64,000 nt of DNA from Balaenoptera acutorostrata. Taxonomy: Eukaryota > Chordata > Mammalia > Artiodactyla > Balaenopteridae. How positions within the stretch are numbered: the first letter of the stretch is position 1; every line of letters starts with the position of its first letter. The notes under the pieces are model-generated. The model was not told the DNA's origin. It worked only from the letters and a program-made list of their open reading frames with translations, and did not search any database. A program made the position numbers and the translations under genes. Of this stretch, positions 1 through 10,700 are shown in pieces. The stretch is from NCBI RefSeq assembly GCF_949987535.1, contig NC_080082.1, positions 43,153,874-43,217,873 on the forward strand, given 5' to 3'.

Positions 1-369
1 GCTTTTCTGGCTCTTTCATGGATGAAACCAACTGGGAAAAGAGCCGTTCTAAGCTGGGGACCATGGTGTCTTTCCCTAGTCTACACAGAAACAGCACTCT
101 GAGGGAGAGGAGCTGCTGGCGTTTGGTAGCAAAATCTCCTATTCTGAAGAGAAACATTTCTTTGCAAACGGGTTGCATCAGCCTTGCCACATTTCCTCAA
201 CTGGCTTTAAAGAAGGGCAGTCACTTGGCAGACTTCCTTGAGTCCCTGCTTCCCAGGCTGGAAACTTTGCTTTCATTCCTTAGTTAGCACATTTGGTCAG
301 GACGGCCTTATCCCAAGGATTCAGGGATGTGCAGCCCGATTACTTGAGATCAGCCCTTCTGGCTCTTTC

Positions 370-721
370 ATGGCTGAAGCCAACTGGGAAAAGAGCCGTT
401 CTAAGCTGGGTACCATGGTGTCTTACCCTAGTCTACACAGAAACAGCGCCCTGAGGGAAACGAGCTGCTGGCATTTGGTAGCACAATCTCCTATTCTGAA
501 GAGAAACATTCCGTTGTAAGCGGGTTACATCAGCCTTGTCACATTTTCTCAACTGGCTTTAAAGAAGGGCAGTCAGGTGGCTGACTTACTCGAGGCCCTG
601 CTTCCCAGGCTGGAAATTTTACTTTCATTCCTTAGTTAGCACATTGGCTCAGGACGGCCTTACCCCAAGGATTCAGGGATGTGCAGCCCGATTACTTGAG
701 ATCAGCCCTTCCGGCTCTTTC
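370..721 (+). repeat. Reference short (S) monomer, 352 bp (M2)
   Basis: This is the common monomer form. Landmarks in order: the ATGGATGAAAC-like start; AACTGGGAAAAGAGCC; GACCATGG; CTACACAGAAACAGC; GAGCTGCTGG; the box site at +139 to +155; CATCAGCCTTG; CAACTGGCTTTAAAG; the S-specific linker with GAGGCCCTGCTTCCCAGGCT; TTTCATTCCTTAG; GCACATTGGCTCAGGAC; and GATGTGCAGCCCGATTA. In this example the box site (509-525) is mutated at core position 3. S steps are 350-352 bp, so 351-bp steps keep reading frame across monomers and give recurrent spurious ORFs. Confidence 0.85.
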
Positions 722-1110
722 ATGGATGAAACCACCTGGGAAAAGAGCCGTTCTTAGCTGGGGACCATGGTGTCTTTCCCTAGTCTACACAGAAACAGCG
801 CTCTGAGGGAAACGAGATGCTGGCGTTTGGTAGCAAAATCTCCTATTCTGAAGAGAAACATTTCCTTGTAAGCGGGTTGCCTCAGCCTTGCCTCATTTTC
901 ACAAGTGGCTATAAAGGAGGGCAGTCAGTAGGCCTCACCCTTCAAGCCCACTCCAATTTCCTAGAGAAAACACCAGGCCACGGTGTGCTTTCCTGTGGCA
1001 AGTAAACTTTGCTTTCATTCCTTACGGGGCACTTTGGCTCAGAACTGCCAACCCCAAGGATTCAGGAATGTTCATCCCGATTGTTTCAGAACAGCTTTTC
1101 TAGCTCTTTC
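722..1110 (+). repeat. Reference long (L1) monomer, 389 bp (M3)
   Basis: This has the same backbone as S, but the linker after the box site differs. CACAAGTGGCTATAAAGGAG replaces the S CTCAACTGGCTTTAAAGAAG. Then comes a segment with GGCCTCACCCTTCAAGCC and CCAATTTCCTAGAGAAAAC, ending in TGTGGCAAGTAAAC before the shared TTTCATTCC. From the shared GTCAG to the shared TTTCATTCC end the L1 path is 98 bp and the S path is 60 bp. That 38 bp accounts for the whole length difference. L1 is followed by GCACTTTGGCTCAGAACTG rather than the S form GCACATTGGCTCAGGAC, so the linker and the next part of the repeat vary together. Confidence 0.85.
910..917 (+). promoter_or_regulatory. TATA-like element of long linkers (reference site)
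   Basis: TATAAAGG lies about 33 bp after the box site in L1 and L2 linkers. S linkers have TTTAAAG at the equivalent place. It is repeated in every long linker, but it is TATAACGG in the 742-bp dimers and their relatives (46794, 47536, 57022, 59951). A role in satellite transcription is only a guess. Confidence 0.25.
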
Positions 1111-1248
1111 ATGGATGAAACCAACTGGGAAAAGAGCCGTTCTAAGCTGGGCACCATGGTGTCTTACCCTGGTCTAACAGAAACAGCACTCTGAGGGAGA
1201 CGAGCTGCTGGCGTTTGGTAGCAAAATCTCCTATTCTGAAGAGAAACA

Positions 1249-1265
1249 TTTCGTTGTAAGCGGGT
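1249..1265 (+). promoter_or_regulatory. CENP-B box, reference intact site
   Basis: The site reads TTTCGTTGTAAGCGGGT. Essential positions 2-5 (TTCG), 10 (A) and 13-16 (CGGG) all match the CENP-B core. Compared with the human box only position 9 (T for G) and position 17 (T for A) differ, both outside the core. It starts 138 bp after the start of M4 (1111). Known: the CENP-B N-terminal DNA-binding domain contacts this core, and binding depends on the CpG pairs at 4-5 and 13-14. Inferred: this is a CENP-B binding site. Binding itself cannot be seen in sequence. Confidence 0.85.
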
Positions 1266-2709
1266 TGCATCAGCCTTGTCACATTTTCTGAACTGGCTTT
1301 AAAGAAGGGCAGTCAGTTGGCAGACTTCCTTGAGTCCCTGCGTCCCAGGCTGGAAACTTTGCTTTCATTCCTTAGTTAGCACATTGGCTCAGGACGGCCT
1401 TACCCCAAGGATTCAGGGATGTGCAGCCCGATTATTTGAGATCAGCCCTTCTGGCTCTTTCATGGATGAAACCAACTGGGAAAAGAGCCGTTCTAAGCTG
1501 GGGACCATGGTGTCTTTCCCTAGTCTACACAGAAACAGCACTCTGAGGGAGAGGACCTGCTGGCGTTTGGTAGCAAAATCTCCTATTCTGAAGAGAAACA
1601 TTTCTTTGCAAACGGGTTGCATCAGCCTTGCCACATTTCCTCAACTGGCTTTAAAGAAGGGCAGTCACTTGGCAGACTTCCTTGAGTCCCTGCTTCCCAG
1701 GCTGGAAACTTTGCTTTCATTCCTTAGTTAGCACATTTGGTCAGGACGGCCTTATCCCAAGGATTCAGGGATGTGCAGCCCGATTACTTGAGATCAGCCC
1801 TTCTGGCTCTTTCATGGCTGAAGCCAACTGGGAAAAGAGCCGTTCTAAGCTGGGTACCATGGTGTCTTACCCTAGTCTACACAGAAACAGCGCCCTGAGG
1901 GAAACGAGCTGCTGGCATTTGGTAGCACAATCTCCTATTCTGAAGAGAAACATTCCGTTGTAAGCGGGTTACATCAGCCTTGTCACATTTTCTCAACTGG
2001 CTTTAAAGAAGGGCAGTCAGGTGGCTGACTTACTCGAGGCCCTGCTTCCCAGGCTGGAAATTTTACTTTCATTCCTTAGTTAGCACATTGGCTCAGGACG
2101 GCCTTACCCCAAGGATTCAGGGATGTGCAGCCCGATTACTTGAGATCAGCCCTTCCGGCTCTTTCATGGATGAAACCACCTGGGAAAAGAGCCGTTCTTA
2201 GCTGGGGACCATGGTGTCTTTCCCTAGTCTACACAGAAACAGCGCTCTGAGGGAAACGAGATGCTGGCGTTTGGTAGCAAAATCTCCTATTCTGAAGAGA
2301 AACATTTCCTTGTAAGCGGGTTGCCTCAGCCTTGCCTCATTTTCACAAGTGGCTATAAAGGAGGGCAGTCAGTAGGCCTCACCCTTCAAGCCCACTCCAA
2401 TTTCCTAGAGAAAACACCAGGCCACGGTGTGCTTTCCTGTGGCAAGTAAACTTTGCTTTCATTCCTTACGGGGCACTTTGGCTCAGAACTGCCAACCCCA
2501 AGGATTCAGGAATGTTCATCCCGATTGTTTCAGAACAGCTTTTCTAGCTCTTTCATGGATGAAACCAACTGGGAAAAGAGCCGTTCTAAGCTGGGCACCA
2601 TGGTGTCTTACCCTGGTCTAACAGAAACAGCACTCTGAGGGAGACGAGCTGCTGGCGTTTGGTAGCAAAATCTCCTATTCTGAAGAGAAACATTTCGTTG
2701 TAAGCGGGT
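1249..2709 (+). promoter_or_regulatory. Intact CENP-B boxes of the tetramer HOR (2 sites)
   Basis: Intact 17-bp cores start at 1249 and 2693, one per 1444-bp unit, always in the fourth member. The box sites of M1-M3, M5-M7, M9 and M10 are mutated (starts near 157, 509, 861, 1601, 1953, 2305, 3045, 3397). Confidence 0.85.
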
Positions 2710-3000
2710 TGCATCAGCCTTGTCACATTTTCTGAACTGGCTTTAAAGAAGGGCAGTCAGTTGGCAGACTTCCTTGAGTCCCTGCGTCCCAGGCTGGAAA
2801 CTTTGCTTTCATTCCTTAGTTAGCACATTGGCTCAGGACGGCCTTACCCCAAGGATTCAGGGATGTGCAGCCCGATTATTTGAGATCAGCCCTTCTGGCT
2901 CTTTCATGGATGAAACCAACTGGGAAAAGAGCCGTTCTAAGCTGGGGACCATGGTGTCTTTCCCTAGTCTACACAGAAACAGCACTCTGAGGGAGAGGAC

Positions 3001-4774
3001 CTGCTGGCGTTTGGTAGCAAAATCTCCTATTCTGAAGAGAAACATTTCTTTGCAAACGGGTTGCATCAGCCTTGCCACATTTCCTCAACTGGCTTTAAAG
3101 AAGGGCAGTCACTTGGCAGACTTCCTTGAGTCCCTGCTTCCCAGGCTGGAAACTTTGCTTTCATTCCTTAGTTAGCACATTTGGTCAGGACGGCCTTATC
3201 CCAAGGATTCAGGGATGTGCAGCCCGATTACTTGAGATCAGCCCTTCTGGCTCTTTCATGGCTGAAGCCAACTGGGAAAAGAGCCGTTCTAAGCTGGGTA
3301 CCATGGTGTCTTACCCTAGTCTACACAGAAACAGCGCCCTGAGGGAAACGAGCTGCTGGCATTTGGTAGCACAATCTCCTATTCTGAAGAGAAACATTCC
3401 GTTGTAAGCGGGTTACATCAGCCTTGTCACATTTTCTCAACTGGCTTTAAAGAAGGGCAGTCAGGTGGCTGACTTACTCGAGGCCCTGCTTCCCAGGCTG
3501 GAAATTTTACTTTCATTCCTTAGTTAGCACATTGGCTCAGGACGGCCTTACCCCAAGGATTCAGGGATGTGCAGCCCGATTACTTGAGATCAGCCCTTCC
3601 GGCTCTTTCATGGATGAAACCACCTGGGAAAAGAGCCGTTCTTAGCTGGGGACCATGGTGTCTTTCCCTAGTCTACACAGCAACAGCACTCTGAGTGAAA
3701 CGAGATGCTGGCGTTTGGTAGCAAAATCTCCTATTCTGAAGAGAAACGTTTCGTTGTAAGCGGGTTGCATCAGCCTTGCCTCATTTTCACAAGTGGCTAT
3801 AAAGGAGGGCAGTCAGTAGGCCTCACCCTTCAAGCCCACTCCAATTTCCTAGAGAAAACACCAGGCCTCGGTGTGCTTTCCTGTGGCAAGTAACCTTTGC
3901 TTTCATTCCTTAGAGGGCACTTTGGCTCAGAACTGCCGTATCCCAAGGATTCTGGAATGTTCAGCCCGATTGTTTGAGAACAGCTTTTCTGGCTCTTTCA
4001 TGGATGAAACCAACTGGGAAAAGAGCTGTTCTAACCTGGGGACCATGGTGTCTTTCCCTAGTCTACACAGAAACAGCACTCTGAGGGAGAGGAGCTGCTG
4101 GCGTTTGGTAGCAAAATCTCCTATTCTGAAGAGAAACATTTCTTTGCAAACGGGTTGCATCAGCCTTGCCACATTTCCTCAACTGGCTTTAAAGAAGGGC
4201 AGTCACTTGGCAGACTTCCTTGAGTCCCTGCTTCCCAGGCTGGAAACTTTGCTTTCATTCCTTAGTTAGCACATTTGGTCAGGACGGCCTTATCCCAAGG
4301 ATTCAGGGATGTGCAGCCCGATTACTTGAGATCAGCCCTTCTGGCTCTTTCATGGCTGAAGCCAACTGGGAAAAGAGCCGTTCTAAGCTGGGTACCATGG
4401 TGTCTTACCCTAGTCTACACAGAAACAGCGCCCTGAGGGAAACGAGCTGCTGGCATTTGGTAGCACAATCTCCTATTCTGAAGAGAAACATTCCGTTGTA
4501 AGCGGGTTACATCAGCCTTGTCACATTTTCTCAACTGGCTTTAAAGAAGGGCAGTCAGGTGGCTGACTTACTCGAGGCCCTGCTTTCCAGGCTGGAAATT
4601 TTACTTTCATTCCTTAGTTAGCACATTGGCTCAGGACGGCCTTACCCCAAGGATTCAGGGATGTGCAGCCCGATTACTTGAGATCAGCCCTTCCGGCTCT
4701 TTCATGGATGAAACCACCTGGGAAAAGAGCCGTTCTTAGCTGGGGACCATGGTGTCTTTCCCTAGTCTACACAG
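3001..4774 (+). repeat. Trimer HOR, period 1094 bp, left joint of the 29-mer
   Basis: Bases 3001-3680 repeat at 4095-4774 (352+352+390 bp). The third member, M11 (3610), is a chimaera. It starts as the hexamer member with AAACCACCTGGG (as at 24912) and ends as the member with AGTGAAACGAGATGC and an intact box (as at 26005). The switch lies between 3622 and 3681. Inferred: the hexamer lost three consecutive monomers (2187 - 1094 = 1093 bp). Confidence 0.75.
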
Positions 4775-7700
4775 AAACAGCGCTCTGAGGGAAACGAGAT
4801 GCTGGCGTTTGGTAGCAAAATCTCCTATTCTGAAGAGAAACATTTCCTTGTAAGCGGGTTGCCTCAGCCTTGCCTCATTTTCACAAGTGGCTATAAAGGA
4901 GGGCAGTCAGTAGGCCTCACCCTTCAAGCCCACTCCAATTTCCTAGAGAAAACACCAGGCCACGGTGTGCTTTCCTGTGGCAAGTAAACTTTGCTTTCAT
5001 TCCTTACGGGGCACTTTGGCTCAGAACTGCCCTACCCCAAGGATTCAGGAATGTTCATCCCGATTGTTTCAGAACAGCTTTTCTAGCTCTTTCATGGATG
5101 AAACCAACTGGGAAAAGAGCCGTTCTAAGCTGGGCACCATGGTGTCTTACCCTGGTCTAACAGAAACAGCACTCTGAGGGAGACGAGCTGCTGGCGTTTG
5201 GTAGCAAAATCTCCTATTCTGAAGAGAAACATTTCGTTGTAAGCGGGTTGCATCAGCCTTGTCACATTTTCTGAACTGGCTTAAAAGAAGGGCAGTCAGT
5301 TGGCAGACTTCCTTGAGTCCCTGCGTCCCAGGCTGGAAACTTTGCTTTCATTCCTTAGTTAGCACATTGGCTCAGGACGGCCTTACCCCAAGGATTCAGG
5401 GATGTGCAGCCCGATTATTTGAGATCAGCCCTTCTGGCTCTTTCATGGATGAAACCAACTGGGAAAAGAGCCGTTCTAAGCTGGGGACCATGGAGTCAAC
5501 CTAGTCTACCCAGAAACAGCACTCTGAGTGAAACGAGATGCTGGCATTTGGTAGCAAAATCGCCTCTTCTGAAGAGAAACATTTCGTTGTAAGCGGGTTG
5601 CCTCAGCCTTGCCTCATTTTCACAAGTGGCTATAAAGGAGGGCAGTCAGTAGGCCTCACCCTTCAAGCCTACTCCAATTTCCTAGAGAAAACACCAGGCC
5701 TCGGTGTGCTTTCCTGTGGCAAGTAAACTTTGCTTTCATTCCTTAGGGGGCACTTTGGCTCAGAACTGGCCTATCCCAAGGATTCAGGAATGTTCAGCGC
5801 GATTGTTTGAGAACAGCTTTTCTGGCTCTTTCATGGATGAAACCAACTGGGAAAAGAGCCGTTCTAAGCTGGGGACCATGGTGTCTTTCCCTAGTCTACA
5901 CAGAAACAGCACTCTGAGGGAGAGGAGCTGCTGGCGTTTGGTAGCACAATCTCCTATTCTGAAGAGAAACATTTCGTTGTAAGTGGGATGCATCAGCCTT
6001 GCCACATTTTCTCAACTGGCTTTAAAGAAGGGCAGTCAGTTGGCAGACTTCCTTGAGGCCCTGCTTCCCAGGCTGGAAACTTTGCTTTCATTCCTTCGTT
6101 AGCACATTGACTCAGGACGGCCTTACCCCAAGGATTCAGGGATGTGCAGCCCGATTACTTGAGATCAGCCCTTCTGGCTCTTTCATGGCTGAAACCAACT
6201 GGGAAAAGAGCCGTTCTAAGCTGGGGACCATGGTGTCTTTCCCTAGTCTACACAGAAACAGCACTCTGAGGGAGAGGAGCTGCTGGCGTTTGGTAGCAAA
6301 ATCTCCTATTCTGAAGAGAAACATTTCTTTGCAAGCGGGTTGCATCAGCCTTGCCACATTTTCTCAACTGGCTTTAAAGAAGGGCAGTCAGGTGGCAGAC
6401 TTACTTGAGGCCCTGCTTCCCAGGCTGGAAATTTTACTTTCATTCCTTAGTTAGCACATTGGCTCAGGACGGCCTTACCCCAAGGATTCAGGGATGTGCA
6501 GCCCGATTACTTGAGATCAGCCCTTCCGGCTCTTTCATGGGTGAAACCACCTGGGAAAAGAGCCGTTCTTAGCTGGGGACCATGGTGTCTTTCCCTAGTC
6601 TACACAGAAACAGCACTCTGAGTGAAACGAGATGCTGGCGTTTGGTAGCAAAATCTCCTATTCTGAAGAGAAACATTTCCTTGTAAGCGGGTTGCCTCAG
6701 CCTTGCCTCATTTTCACAAGTGGTTATAAAGGAGGGCAGTCAGTAGGCCTCACCCTTCAAGCCCACTCCAATTTCCTTGAGAAAACACCAGGCCTCGGTG
6801 TGCTTTCCTGTGGCAAGTAAACTTTGCTTTCATTCCTTAGAGGGCACTTTGGCTCAGAACTGCCCTATCCAAAGGATTCTGGAATGTTCAGCCCGATTGT
6901 TTGAGAAGAGCTTTTCTGGCTCTTTCATGGATGAAACCAACTGGGAAAAGAGCCGTTCTAAGCTGGGGACCATGGTTTCTTTCCCTAGTCTACACAGAAA
7001 CAGCACTCTGAGTGAAACGAGCTTCTGGCATTTGGTAGCAAATCTCCTATTCTGAAGAGAAACATTTCGTTGTAAGCTGGTTGTATCAGCCTTGCCACGT
7101 TTTCTCAACTGGGTATAAACGAGGGCAGTCAGTAGTCCTCACCCTTCAAACCTACTCCAATTTCATAGAGGAAACACCAAGCCTCGGGATGGTCTCCTGT
7201 GGCAAGGAAACTTTGCTTTCATTCCTTAGGTGGCACACTGGCTCAGAACTGCCTTACCCCAAGGATTCAGGGATGTGCAGCCCGATTACTTGAGATCAGC
7301 CCTTCTGGCTCTTTCATGGATGAAACCACCTGGGAAAAGAGCCGTTCTTAGCTGGGGACCATGGTGTCTTTCCCTAGTCTACACAGAAACAGCACACTGA
7401 GGGAGAGGAGCTGCTGGTGTTTGGTAGCACAATCTCCTATTCTGAAGAGAAACATTTCGTTGTAAGCGGGTTGCATCAGCCTTGTCACATTTTCTCAACT
7501 GGCTTTAAAGAAGGGCAGTCAGGTGGCAGACTTACTTGAGGCCCTGCTTCACAGGCTGGAAACTTGGCTTTCATTCCTTAGGTGGCACATTGGCTCAGGA
7601 CTGCCTTACCCCAAGGATTCAGTTATGTGCAGCCCGATTACTTGAGATCAGCCCTTCAGGCTCTTTCATGGCTGAAACCAACTGGGAAAAGTGCCGTTCT

Positions 7701-10700
7701 AAGCAGGGGACCATGGTGTCTTTCCCTAGTCTACACAGAAACAGCGCTCTGAGGGAAACGAACTGCTGGCATTTGGTAGCAAAATCTGCTATGTGAAGAG
7801 AAACATTTCGCTGTAAGTGGGTTGCATCAGCCTTGCTACATTTTCTCAACTGGCTTTAAAGTAGGGTAGTCATTTGGCAAACTTATTTGAGGCCCTGCTT
7901 CCCAGGCTGGAAAGTTTGCTTTCATTCCTTAGGTAGCACATTGGCTCAGGACGGCCTTACCCCAAGGATTCAGGGATGTGCAGCCCGATTACTTGAGATC
8001 AGCCCTTCTGGCTCTTTCATGGATGAAACCAACTGGGAAAAGAGCCGTTCTAAGCTGGGGACCATGGTGTCTTTCCCTAGTCTACACAGAAACAGCACTC
8101 TGAGTGAAACGAGCTGCTGGCATTTCGTAGCAAATCTCCTATTCTGAAGAGAAACATTTCGTTGTAAGCGGGTTGTATCAGCCTTGCCACGTTTTCTCAA
8201 CTGGGTATAAAGGAGGGCAGTCAGTAGTCCTCACCCTTCAAACCTACTCCAATTTCATAGAGGAAACACCAAGCCTCGGTATGGTCTCCTGTGGCAAGGA
8301 AACTTTGCTTTCATTCCTTAGGTGGCACATTGGCTCAGAACGGCCCTACCCCAAGGATTCAGGGATGTGCAGCCCGATTACTTGAGATCAGCCCTTCTGG
8401 CTCTTTCATGGCTGAAACCAACTGGGAAAAGAGCCGTTCTAAGCTGGGGACCATGGTGTCTTACCCTAGTCTACACAGAAACAGCACTCTGAGGGAGAGG
8501 AGCTGCTGGTGTTTGGTAGCAAAATCTCCTATTCTGAAGAGAAACGTTTCGTTGTAAGCGGGTTGCATCAGCCTTGCCTCATTTTCACAAGTGGCTATAA
8601 AGGAGGGCAGTCAGTAGGCCTCACCCTTCAAGCCCACTCCAATTTCCTTGAGAAAACACCAGGCCTCGGTGTGCTTTCCTGTGGCAAGTAAACTTTGCTT
8701 TCATTCCTTAGAGGGCACTTTGGCTCAGAACTGCCCTATCCCAAGGATTCTGGAATGTTCAGCCCGATTGTTTGAGAACAGCTTTTCTGGCTCTTTCATG
8801 GATGAAACCAACTGGGAAAAGAGCCGTTCTAAGCTGGGGACCATGGTGTCTTTCCCTAGTCTACACAGAAACAGCACTCTGAGGGAGAGGAGCTGCTGGC
8901 GTTTGGTAGCAAAATCTCCTATTCTGAAGAGAAACATTTCTTTGCAAGCGGGTTGCATCAGCCTTGCCACATTTCTCAACTGGCTTTAAAGAAGGGCAGT
9001 CAGGTGGCAGACTTACTTGAGGCCCTGCTTCCCAGGCTGGAAATTTTACTTTCATTCCTTAGTTAGCACATTGGCTCAGGACGGCCTTACCCCAAGGATT
9101 CAGGGATGTGCAGCCCGATTACTTGAGATCAGCCCTTCCGGCTCTTTCATGGGTGAAACCACCTGGGAAAAGAGCCGTTCTTAGCTGGGGACCATGGTGT
9201 CTTTCCCTAGTCTACACAGAAACAGCACTCTGAGTGAAACGAGATGCTGGCGTTTGGTAGCAAAATCTCCTATTCTGAAGAGAAACATTTCCTTGTAAGC
9301 GGGTTGCCTCAGCCTTGCCTCATTTTCACAAGTGGCTATAAAGGAGGGCAGTCAGTAGGCCTCACCCTTGAAGCCCACTCCAATTTCCTAGAGAAAACAC
9401 CAGGCCTCGATGTGCTTTCCTGTGGCAAGTAAACTTTGCTTTCATTCCTTAGGGGGCACTTTGGCTCAGAACTGCCCTACCCCAAGGATTCAGGAATGTT
9501 CAGCCCGATTGTTTGAGAACAGCTTTTCTGGCTCTTTCATGGATGAAACCAACTGGGAAAAGAGCCGTTCTAAGCTGGGGACCATGGTGTCTTTCCCTAC
9601 TCTACACAGAAACAGCACTCTGAGGGAGACGAGCTGCTGGCGTTTGGTAGCACAATCTCCTATTCTGAAGAGAAACATTTCGTTGTAAGCGGGTTGCATC
9701 AGCCTTGCCACATGTTCTCAACTGGGTTTAAAGAAGGGCAGTCAGTTGGCAGACTTCCTTGAGGCCCTGCTTCCCAGGCTGGAAACTTTGCTTTCATTCC
9801 ATAGTTAGCACATTGGCTCAGGACGGCCTTACCACTAGGATTCAGGGATGTGCAGCCCAATTACTTGAGATCAGCACTTCTGGCTCTTTCATGGATGAAA
9901 CCAACTGGGAAAAGAGCCGTCCTAAGCTGGGGACCATGGAGTCAACCTAGTCTACCCAGAAACAGCACTCTGAGTGAAACGAGATGCTGGCATTTGGTAG
10001 CAAAATCGCCTCTTCTGAAGAGAAACATTTCGTTGTAAGCGGGTTGCATCAGCCTTGCCTCATTTTCACAAGTGGCTATAAAGGAGGGCAGTCAGTAGGC
10101 CTCACCCTTCAAGCCTACTCCAATTTCCTAGAGAAAACACCAGGCCTCGGTGTGCTTTCCTGTGGCAAGTAAACTATGCTTTCATTCCTTAGGGGGCACT
10201 TTGGCTCAGAACTGGCCTATCCCAAGGATTCAGGAATGTTCAGCCCGATTGTTTGAGAACAGCTTTTCTGGCTCTTTCATGGATGAAACCAACTGGGAAA
10301 AGAGCCGTTCTAAGCTGGGGACCATGGTGTCTTTCCCTAGTCTACACAGAAACAGCACTCTGAGGGAGAGGAGCTGCTGGCGTTTGGTAGCACAATCTCC
10401 TATTCTGAAGAGAAACATTTCGTTGTAAGTGGGATGCATCAGCCTTGCCACATATTCTCAACTGGCTTTAAAGAAGGGCAGTCAGTTGGCAGACTTCCTT
10501 GAGGCCCTGCTTCCCAGGCTGGAAACTTTGCTTTCATTCCTTCGTTAGCACATTGGCTCAGGACGGCCTTACCCCAAGGATTCAGGGATGTGCAGCCCGA
10601 TTACTTGAGATCAGCCCTTCTGGCTCTTTCATGGCTGAAACCAACTGGGAAAAGAGCCGTTCTAAGCTGGGGACCATGGTGTCTTTCCCTAGTCTACACA

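Larger units (their letters stand above)
113..3680 (+). repeat. Tetramer HOR, period 1444 bp, about 2.5 copies
   Basis: Seen: 113-2237 repeats at 1557-3680, and the part I compared is identical or nearly so. Monomer starts are 18, 370, 722, 1111; 1462, 1814, 2166, 2555; 2906, 3258, 3610. Steps are 352, 352, 389 and 351. Box states per unit are broken (G5>T), broken (T3>C), broken (G5>C), intact. M5 (1462) and M9 (2906) are chimaeras. They begin as the hexamer member seen at 25653 (GAGAGGACCTGC) and end as the member seen at 24208 (TTGCAAACGGG), with the switch at 1557-1612 and 3001-3056. Inferred: the tetramer is the 2187-bp hexamer minus one 742/743-bp dimer. The L unit here also lacks one base (GCCAACCCC, near 1050, against GCCCTACCCC). 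Confidence 0.85.

Noticed and set aside
61..70. Kozak-like GGGACCATGG in most monomers
   Set aside because: It leads only into short frames that end within the same or the next monomer. It is a by-product of the repeat sequence.
274..287. Splice-acceptor-like CTTTCATTCCTTAG in each monomer
   Set aside because: It is pyrimidine-rich and ends in AG, but there is no matching donor or exon structure. The CTTGTAAGC/GTTGTAAGC in the box is not a convincing donor.
910..917. TATAAAGG as a true promoter
   Set aside because: It is present in every long linker, but nothing else nearby supports a promoter and it is mutated in one dimer family. It is kept only as a low-confidence element.
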